Below are positions 58,256 to 64,000 of a DNA stretch of 64,000 bases, in pieces. Position numbers and translations under genes: made by a program. Each line of letters opens with the position of its first letter. Within the stretch, counting starts at the first letter, position 1. Location of the stretch: NCBI GenBank assembly GCA_010672585.1, contig JAAHGF010000019.1:130371-194370 (forward strand). The letters run 5' to 3'. Source of the stretch: Okeania sp. SIO1I7. Its GTDB lineage: Bacteria > Cyanobacteriota > Cyanobacteriia > Cyanobacteriales > Microcoleaceae. The notes beneath the pieces are model-generated. The model was not told the DNA's origin. It worked only from the letters and a program-made list of their open reading frames with translations, and ran no database searches.

Positions 58256-58410
58256 TTGATTTAAGATTAAGATAAACAGCATAACAGTAAGCATTAATAG
58301 CGTAGTTTGTCTTTCCCAACTTTAATAGAACTTCTCCTAAATTATAGTGATACAAGGATGTGCGAGGAGACAACATAATTGCCTGTCGATAGGAGTTAGC
58401 TACATATTCT
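58256..58410 (-). pseudogene. TPR fragment
   Basis: Reads ANSYRQAIMLSPRTSLYHYN, then LGEVLLKLGKTNYAINAYCY on the minus strand, a single TPR-like helix pair. No start of its own; upstream it runs into another frame of the Uma2 gene. A remnant of a larger TPR protein. Confidence 0.5.
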
Positions 58411-58425
58411 GATTGAAAATTTCTG

Positions 58426-58989
58426 TTAATCTTCCAATATTTCATCAACAGTAAAAGTTACATCAGGCAAAGCTTGAATAGTCACAGTTTCACCACATTG
58501 AAAAGTCTGCATAATTTCATAACCATTCGCAGTAGGTTGTCGGTAAACTTCCAGACATTCTTCAGTCAAATTTACCAACCAAACTTCAACAATATTATTC
58601 TCAGCATATAAGGGAACTTTTACTTCTCGGTCATATTTAATTGTTGTATCTGAAACTTCTATGAGGAGAAATACATTTTCTGGTTGAGGATGTTGAGTCT
58701 GACGAACACCTTGCCGTCGTTGCAGCAAACTTATATCTGGTTGTGGTTCAGAATTATTATTCAATCTTACAGGATCTTGAATTCCCACAGTAACAGTCTT
58801 TCCTAAACCCAAAATGAAAAGTTCGGCAAGACGTTTCACACAATCTGCGTGACGAACACCAATAGGGGACATTTTGATAATTTCTCCTCGGATTAGTTCT
58901 ACTCGTTTATTTTCAGTTAAAATTCCTGCTTCCAGCATTTTATAATACTGGTCTACAGTAAATAGTTGTCGTAATAATTCTACAGCCAT
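58426..58989 (-). CDS. Uma2 family endonuclease-like protein, copy 3
   Basis: 187 residues, very close to copies 1 and 2, with PQPDISLL, LLIEVSDTT, DREVKVPLYA and VTFTVDEILED. It has the same 3' flank text, and an upstream neighbour fragment in the same orientation, as in the pair at 50658-51869. Confidence 0.93.
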   Translation of the reverse strand: MAVELLRQLFTVDQYYKMLEAGILTENKRVELIRGEIIKMSPIGVRHADCVKRLAELFILGLGKTVTVGIQDPVRLNNNSEPQPDISLLQRRQGVRQTQHPQPENVFLLIEVSDTTIKYDREVKVPLYAENNIVEVWLVNLTEECLEVYRQPTANGYEIMQTFQCGETVTIQALPDVTFTVDEILED

Positions 58990-59120
58990 TATTAACTCCT
59001 TGAGAATAATTGTATTAAGCGTTCACCTATTTTTTAGTTTTAGATAAAAGTTTTTTTTACTAATACTTTTTAATAGAATAAATTCAGATATTATTGAGTA
59101 ATTAATGTTGAAAATTTCTA

Positions 59121-59222
59121 TCAATTTCCCAATATTTCATCAACAGTAAAAGTGACATTAGGCAAAGCTTGAATTGTCACAGTTTCACCACTTTGAAAAG
59201 TCTGCACAATTTCATAACCATC
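59121..59222 (-). pseudogene. Uma2 C-terminal fragment (copy 4)
   Basis: Last 33 residues only: DGYEIVQTFQSGETVTIQAL, PNVTFTVDEILGN. The gene is cut at 59222, where a 'TACGCTAGCGCTAACGCACC' repeat begins. It corresponds to copy 2 in the intact tandem pair. Confidence 0.9.
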
Positions 59223-59299
59223 AGTTACGCTAGCGCTAACGCACCCTACCAATAGCGTTCATGCGTAAGTCCTAAGTTAGTGTTTATTCGGCCATGATA

Positions 59300-60448
59300 T
59301 TATACCCCACTCAATACTAACGCCGCATTTTGCCCACCAAACCCAAAACTCAAACATAAAACATTTTCTACCTGAGACTTACGAGCATACCTAACCAAGT
59401 CTAAATCAAATTCTGCCTCATTTAATCCCACACAGGGAGGTAAAATCTGATGTTCGATCGCCATCAAACAAAATGCTGCTCCCAATACTCCAGATGCTCC
59501 CAACGTATGACCTGTCGCTCCCTTTGTCGAACTAACTGCCACTCCCTGGGGAAAAATTTGCTCAATTAAATTAGCTTCGTGGCGATCGTTTAATTGAGTT
59601 GCCGTCCCGTGAGCATGAACATAGTCAATATCTTCCGCAGATAAACCGCTTCTTTCCAAACATTGAGCGATCGCTAACATTGCACTTTTTCCACTTAAAT
59701 CCGGTGCGTTACCATGACTTGCATCATTTGTCAAACCAAAACCCCGAATTTGACCATAAATTTTAGCTGATCTTTGCCGTGCAAATTCAGCAGACTCTAA
59801 TACCAAAACAGCCGCTCCTTCCCCCAAAACCAACCCCTCCCGACAGCGGTCAAAAGGATAAGCACCTGTTTGAGCCAAAGCTCCCATTTTCCGAAATCCT
59901 GCTATGGTCAGAGGTGTAATGGGAGATTCCACAGCACCCGCGATCGCCTGTTGACATTGACCCGTTTCTATTAACTCCACAGCACGAGCGATCGCCCATA
60001 TCCCCGTCGCACAAGCAGCCATCGGAGCCAACACAGTCCCTTTTGCACCTATCTGACTCGCAGTGAGAATAGCAGGTTGATGGGGCAAAAGATCGATAAA
60101 TGAAGTGCCATCTTTTTCCAGATCATTTTGCTGACTATCTCCAATAAGCTGCTTTTTTGCCAACTTTTCTAGCATTCCTTGATAGCCACGACTAGAACCT
60201 ATGACTACACCACATTCAGGTAGGGGCAGTGTTAAACCTGAAGATTTGATAGCAGTTTCTACAACTTCCTTAGTTAACTGAGTTAAATTAACAGGTTGAA
60301 AATTTATTAAACCCAAAGGTAGGGGAGGTAATTCTGCAAAAGGTTGATATAACTCAATAGCAGACTTACCCTCCAACAGTTTTTTCCAACTTCTATCGAG
60401 GTTCCCCAAGGCAGAAGTGAGACTGATACCCGTAACTACAACTTCCAC
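59300..60448 (-). CDS. Beta-ketoacyl-ACP synthase (FabF-like)
   Basis: 382 residues of thiolase fold. Catalytic Cys 146 in AACATG, His 280 in HGTAT, Lys 309 and His 314 in STKGATGHTLG; FGFGGQNAALVL at the end. It condenses malonyl-ACP with acyl-ACP in fatty-acid elongation. It is shorter than typical FabF (about 410), as in the additional KAS II-like protein of cyanobacteria, so a role distinct from the main FabF is possible. Monocistronic. Confidence 0.92.
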   Translation of the reverse strand: MEVVVTGISLTSALGNLDRSWKKLLEGKSAIELYQPFAELPPLPLGLINFQPVNLTQLTKEVVETAIKSSGLTLPLPECGVVIGSSRGYQGMLEKLAKKQLIGDSQQNDLEKDGTSFIDLLPHQPAILTASQIGAKGTVLAPMAACATGIWAIARAVELIETGQCQQAIAGAVESPITPLTIAGFRKMGALAQTGAYPFDRCREGLVLGEGAAVLVLESAEFARQRSAKIYGQIRGFGLTNDASHGNAPDLSGKSAMLAIAQCLERSGLSAEDIDYVHAHGTATQLNDRHEANLIEQIFPQGVAVSSTKGATGHTLGASGVLGAAFCLMAIEHQILPPCVGLNEAEFDLDLVRYARKSQVENVLCLSFGFGGQNAALVLSGV

Positions 60449-60603
60449 AATTAAGTTATCAAAATCATAAGGGTCTAAAACCCCGCCGGGAAATGGCGAA
60501 ATATTTTTGGAGAGAAGCTCAAATCCCCTACTTCCCCTCCTGGGAGGGGGAGGGGCGAGGGGTGGGTTAACTTCTGACTTCTGACTTCTGACTTCTGACT
60601 TCG

Positions 60604-61356
60604 TTAAGATTCGCTGCTATTTGGTATAGTTAAATTTTCCAGACCTTCAACAACTTTAGCTGACTCAATGCGATCGCCTGCTTCAATATTATCGACAACT
60701 TCTTTCATCCCTTGTGTGACATAACCAAATACCGCATAGTTACCATTCAAGAATGGCAGGTCGGTTAAAGTAAAATAAAATTGGGATGAAGCAGAGTCAG
60801 GAAATTGAGAGCGAGCCATTGCTACTGCACCTCTTGTATGAGGCAAAACAGGTGGCTGTCCAATACCAGCTTCTTCTAAAGTGTTACTGTAAACTGGTTC
60901 AGAAGCATCTTGAGGTTTAATTTCCAGAGGAATGTAACGTTCGCTAGAGGTTGTGGGGTCTATAAAACCTCCTGTACCTAAATTATTTAAGGGGATATTG
61001 AGGTTTTTACTTTGAGGGTCGCCACCCTGAACCACAAAAGGTTGAGGTTCGCGCACCACTCGGTGAAATGCTAGCCCATCATAAACTCCTTTTTGAACTA
61101 AATCAATAAAGTTACCTGCTGTGATTGGAGCATTTGTACCATCGACTTCTATGGTAATAGGAGAGGAATTCACAGTCATCACCACTGTTGCTTTACCGTT
61201 GAGCTTAGGTAAACTGCTGTACTTAGCATCTAATGTTGTTTGACTTGATAGGGTCGAAACTTCCGTATTAGGAACAGAGGTGGCAGTACATCCTGTCACC
61301 AACAAAGTTACTACTATGATTAATGACAATAACCACTGGCTGATTTTTCTTTGCAT
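60604..61356 (-). CDS. Cyclophilin-type peptidyl-prolyl isomerase, lipoprotein
   Basis: 250 residues from the ATG at 61356 (a GTG two codons earlier is in frame). Lipobox LLVTGC, so anchored in periplasm or lumen. The cyclophilin domain (from about 60) has [53 protein letters not shown] and GYV. It probably aids folding of exported proteins. Spacer to the FabF-like gene contains a GGGAGGGG hairpin. Confidence 0.95.
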   Translation of the reverse strand: MQRKISQWLLSLIIVVTLLVTGCTATSVPNTEVSTLSSQTTLDAKYSSLPKLNGKATVVMTVNSSPITIEVDGTNAPITAGNFIDLVQKGVYDGLAFHRVVREPQPFVVQGGDPQSKNLNIPLNNLGTGGFIDPTTSSERYIPLEIKPQDASEPVYSNTLEEAGIGQPPVLPHTRGAVAMARSQFPDSASSQFYFTLTDLPFLNGNYAVFGYVTQGMKEVVDNIEAGDRIESAKVVEGLENLTIPNSSES

Positions 61357-61398
61357 TTTCACTCACAATTCAATGTTGATTTTTTGAGACTCTCATCG

Positions 61399-61521
61399 TT
61401 ATAGCGCTGCGCGCAGGCAACAGGCAACAGGCAATAGAGGGAATAAAAAGTTGATAAGATAAGACTTTTAGCTATTGGACAATTCCTGCAATTTGTACAT
61501 AAGCCAGCGCACATTGCTATA
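61399..61521. mobile_element. MITE-A copy 3
   Basis: 123-bp element in the opposite orientation to the other two: TTATAGCGCTGCGCGCAGG at its left and CCAGCGCACATTGCTATA at its right. It lies 43 bp upstream of the cyclophilin start, so probably within its promoter region. Confidence 0.85.
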
Positions 61522-61630
61522 AATTAAAAACTATAATGGGAGATTCTTGTTTGACTGACACAACGCTACACATTTCATGCGGATATTTTTAAATGTTCAA
61601 ACTCAGTAGACATCTGTTCAACAATTAATA

Positions 61631-61880
<250 letters not shown>

Positions 61881-61883
61881 TAA

Positions 61884-61990
61884 TAATTAATCATTAATAA
61901 TTACCTCTCCTTGAAAAGAAGAGGATTGACTCAAAGGAAATTTTTTTCTTGTTTCTCCTTGAAAGGAGAGGTTTTAAACCTTAATTAATT
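61884..61990. repeat. REP-G, best-preserved copy
   Basis: 'ATTACCTCTCCTTGAAAAGA', then 'TTGACTCAAAGGAAA', then 'TCTCCTTGAAAGGAGAGG' and 'TTTTAAACCTTAATTAA'. It contains two diverged inverted arms and a perfect CTCCTTGAAAGGAG hairpin. It directly follows MITE-B copy 6. Confidence 0.75.
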
Positions 61991-62444
61991 CTTCCGTAAA
62001 AAAGATATAGACTTTTTATACAAGTAGGGAATAGGGAATAAAGAACAGTGAACAGGGAAGATGTTTTTAGAAAAAAAACAATGATTTTTTGAGTTATTAC
62101 ACTCTAGTTTATAGCAAATAAAGGGCAAGTTTATTTACACGCCTATGTCTAGTCAAAGATTACTTCTAAACTTCTAATACCAATTCACTTTAGGGATGTC
62201 ATTTCAGTTATCAGTTATCAGTACCTCTAGCTGTTTGCGCAGCATGACCTAGGAAAGCATTGGGATTAACATAAGGAATATTCTCTTTTTTTATCCTCTT
62301 AAAAGGGGGAGTCTATTGACCAAAATTTTTCGGTCAAAAATAGTTTCCAACTTTAAAAATGTCAAATAATTGCCCGAAACTATCGTCTTATCAAAGTTCT
62401 TAGTCGATAAAATCTAACTTCTGACTTCTGACTTCTGACTTCTA
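61991..62444. other. Spacer, no gene seen
   Basis: About 450 bases with 'ACTTCTGACTTCTG' tandem repeats at 62415-62440 and a short 'GTTTGCGCAGCATGACC' fragment of MITE-E at 62225. Confidence 0.5.
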
Positions 62445-63008
62445 CTACAGCCCTTCCAAAGGGACTTGAAGAAACTTAGCCAGTTGAGCCGCTTCATTTT
62501 CTAATTCTGACAAGGCCAATGGTTGACCTACACGGGTAAGAGGAATTTGCCGACTGTCTTTGAGACGAAGATATATAGCTCTACGGGGATTGAGACCTTC
62601 TTTAATATCTACTTTAATAGATTGCACATTTTCAATAGGACAAGTAAATTCTACTTTACGATTCTTACCGGGAAATCCCCAGCGAAAAATCATCACCTGG
62701 CCTTTTTCTTGGTTATACTCATTATAGCCACCACCAATGTCCCAAATAATAGTTAACCACAAAAAAAGTCCATAGACGGAACCAAGCACACCATAAAATC
62801 CCATAGCTATTCCCTGGGGTAAGAAATTAAGTTGGCTAGGGTCAGCAACAAATAATAGATTAACTTTGAGATAACTAGATATCCCTGACAAGAGGAAACC
62901 AATACCTCCCATACTAACAATTACAGCCCAGAAGTAATTACTGAGACGACGAGACCCTATAATTTCTTTACGCAGTAAGCGATCGCCTATCAAAGTTTGA
63001 GTAGTCAT
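62445..63008 (-). CDS. ycf4: Photosystem I assembly protein Ycf4
   Basis: 187 residues. Two transmembrane helices at about 24-46 and 68-92, then the conserved soluble part ([65 protein letters not shown]). It helps assemble the PSI complex in the thylakoid membrane. GATGAGGA lies 4 bases before the ATG. Divergent from psbD. Confidence 0.97.
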   Translation of the reverse strand: MTTQTLIGDRLLRKEIIGSRRLSNYFWAVIVSMGGIGFLLSGISSYLKVNLLFVADPSQLNFLPQGIAMGFYGVLGSVYGLFLWLTIIWDIGGGYNEYNQEKGQVMIFRWGFPGKNRKVEFTCPIENVQSIKVDIKEGLNPRRAIYLRLKDSRQIPLTRVGQPLALSELENEAAQLAKFLQVPLEGL

Positions 63009-63287
63009 AAATCCTCATCCTATTACATAATTTTCCATTTTATAGCAAGGAACGAGTTGGTATTTGACTTATAGTTAATGATGAACTGTAAAGCTTTTCC
63101 CACTGTTCCCTGTTCAGGTGTTCCCTGTTCCCTGCTATAAAATTTTTTAGAGCCAAAATATATTATTATCTAAAATATAAAGAAAAGCTTAAATTTATTT
63201 AAGCTACTGAAAAAGATAATTGCAAAATTTATTAAATATATATATACTTATGTTAACTTGCTTAAAGAAGCAAACTTTTTAATAAAA
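63009..63287. other. Upstream region of ycf4
   Basis: About 280 AT-rich bases with 'TGTTCCCTGTTC' tandem repeats. The ycf4 promoter lies here; psbD promoter elements might also be here or within the IS remnant. Confidence 0.5.
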
Positions 63288-63718
63288 ACAGCGGGAAGTC
63301 CCGCACTCTCCCGAAGGGGATAGGTATTATCCAAGTTCTCACATAAGTTCAAACTGTGGACATCAACAGAAAATGCCATTGCACTTGAGGACTTATGAGT
63401 GTAGTGAATGTGGTTTTGAGGCTGATAGAGATTTTAATGCTGCTGTCAACCTGAAAAACTATGTGTATAAGTAGCTTGAGTTCCAAGCGAATTTAAGCCT
63501 GTGGAGAGAATAAGTTACAGACTGCGGTCAGTGGTTCTCACAGAAGCAGGAAGCTAGCTCCAAAACCTATGCGAACGTGTATGGGTCGTTTGGGTAAGTT
63601 TAGTAGAACGGAACATAGAAAAAACAGGGGTAGGGCATCACCTCTGTATAAACAGCGACTCCTTTGCGAGTTGAAGAATCCTGCGGTGTCGCGTAAGCGC
63701 AACGTCGGGAGTATGTAG
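63288..63718 (+). mobile_element. IS200/IS605-group remnant with internal deletion
   Basis: Left end GGGAAGTCCCGCACTCTCCC matches the left hairpin of the element at 31.3-32.7 kb. It is joined directly to the C-terminal zinc finger of a tnpB: SNCGHQQKMPLHLRTYECSE, CGFEADRDFNAAVNLKNY (stop at 63474). The right end, AAGAATCCTGCGGTGTCGCG then GTCGGGAGTATGT, resembles that of the other element. Most of tnpB is deleted. The element ends 28 bp before the psbD start codon. Confidence 0.88.
63331..63474 (+). pseudogene. tnpB: tnpB C-terminal fragment
   Basis: About 48 residues of the TnpB zinc-finger and RuvC-III region (one CxxC Cys replaced by Ser), ending NLKNYVYK. The N-terminal 300 residues are missing. 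Confidence 0.88.
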
Positions 63719-63746
63719 ATAAAAGCAAGAGGATATAAAAGTAGTT

Positions 63747-64000
63747 ATGACTGTAGCAGTCGGACGGCCGCAGAGTCAAAGAGGACCATTTGATGTCCTG
63801 GATGACTGGCTGAAACGCGATCGCTTCGTATTTGTAGGCTGGTCTGGTGTACTATTGTTCCCATGTGCCTTCCTGGCCATTGGAGCATGGTTAACTGGAA
63901 CCACCTTTGTCACATCCTGGTATACCCACGGGTTAGCCAGTTCTTATCTAGAAGGCTGTAACTTCCTGACCGTAGCTGTCAGCAGCCCAGCCAACAGCAT
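63747..64000 (+). CDS. psbD: Photosystem II D2 protein (partial, 3' end beyond the window)
   Basis: First 84 codons. [61 protein letters not shown]2 is a core reaction-centre subunit of photosystem II in the thylakoid membrane. AAGAGGA lies about 11 bases before the ATG. It is divergent from ycf4 with an IS remnant immediately upstream. Confidence 0.98.
   Translation, partial: MTVAVGRPQSQRGPFDVLDDWLKRDRFVFVGWSGVLLFPCAFLAIGAWLTGTTFVTSWYTHGLASSYLEGCNFLTVAVSSPANS

Overview
The window is chromosomal DNA from a cyanobacterium. It carries the start of psbD (photosystem II D2), ycf4, cruP, a cyAbrB regulator, RNase E with the cyanobacterial PNPase-binding nonapeptide, and several GCGATCGC (HIP1) sites. 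The DNA is AT-rich, only about 60-65% of it is coding, and the spacers are long and full of repeats. This fits filamentous marine Oscillatoriales such as Trichodesmium, Okeania or Lyngbya-like lineages; the genus is an inference from style, not from a database match.

Layout. 0-4.6 kb: dapL, a 211-bp tandem duplication, a 295-bp repeat block and one small conserved ORF. 4.6-11.5 kb: a B12-binding/radical SAM protein, then rne and rnhB. 12.8-14.5 kb: an RTX-subtilisin. 15.3-19.1 kb: sugar transferase, gmd and fcl, a surface-polysaccharide/GDP-fucose group. 20-25.6 kb: DUF2786 protein, cyAbrB, cruP, YHS lipoprotein. 27-31 kb: murF, a large conserved unknown, rpsU. 31.3-32.7 kb: a decayed IS200/IS605 tnpB element. 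33.5-38.9 kb: a GTPase, a second GTPase truncated by a repeat, an HTH protein, a TM-helix-repeat channel-like protein and an SRPBCC protein. 39.5-43.8 kb: DUF1400, SirB1, a DUF1963 gene broken by a MITE, mutL. 44.4-59.2 kb is the accessory part: an ORF+HNH cassette, a VWA/solute-binding cluster, Uma2 nucleases, three AIM24 paralogues, an M48 protease, a broken trypsin-like gene, a decayed second ORF+HNH cassette and more Uma2 copies. 59.3-64 kb: FabF-like synthase, cyclophilin lipoprotein, ycf4, an IS200/IS605 remnant, and psbD running off the end.

The most striking feature is a dense population of short non-coding mobile elements. I separate six terminal-inverted-repeat families (called MITE-A to MITE-F here) plus a palindromic repeat (REP-G). 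Three families have target duplications readable by eye: MITE-B duplicates TA, MITE-C duplicates a 3-bp TWA, and MITE-D duplicates 8 bp. One MITE-C copy interrupts a DUF1963 gene so cleanly that deleting it restores the reading frame. MITE-B copies sit at the 3' ends of genes and supply stop codons. At 53.5-54.4 kb four families are nested or abutting, so their order of arrival can be deduced. No transposase for these families lies in the window.

Most genes stand alone. The clear functional links are rne-rnhB, the GDP-fucose genes, the ORF+HNH pair, and the VWA/coiled-coil/solute-binding trio.
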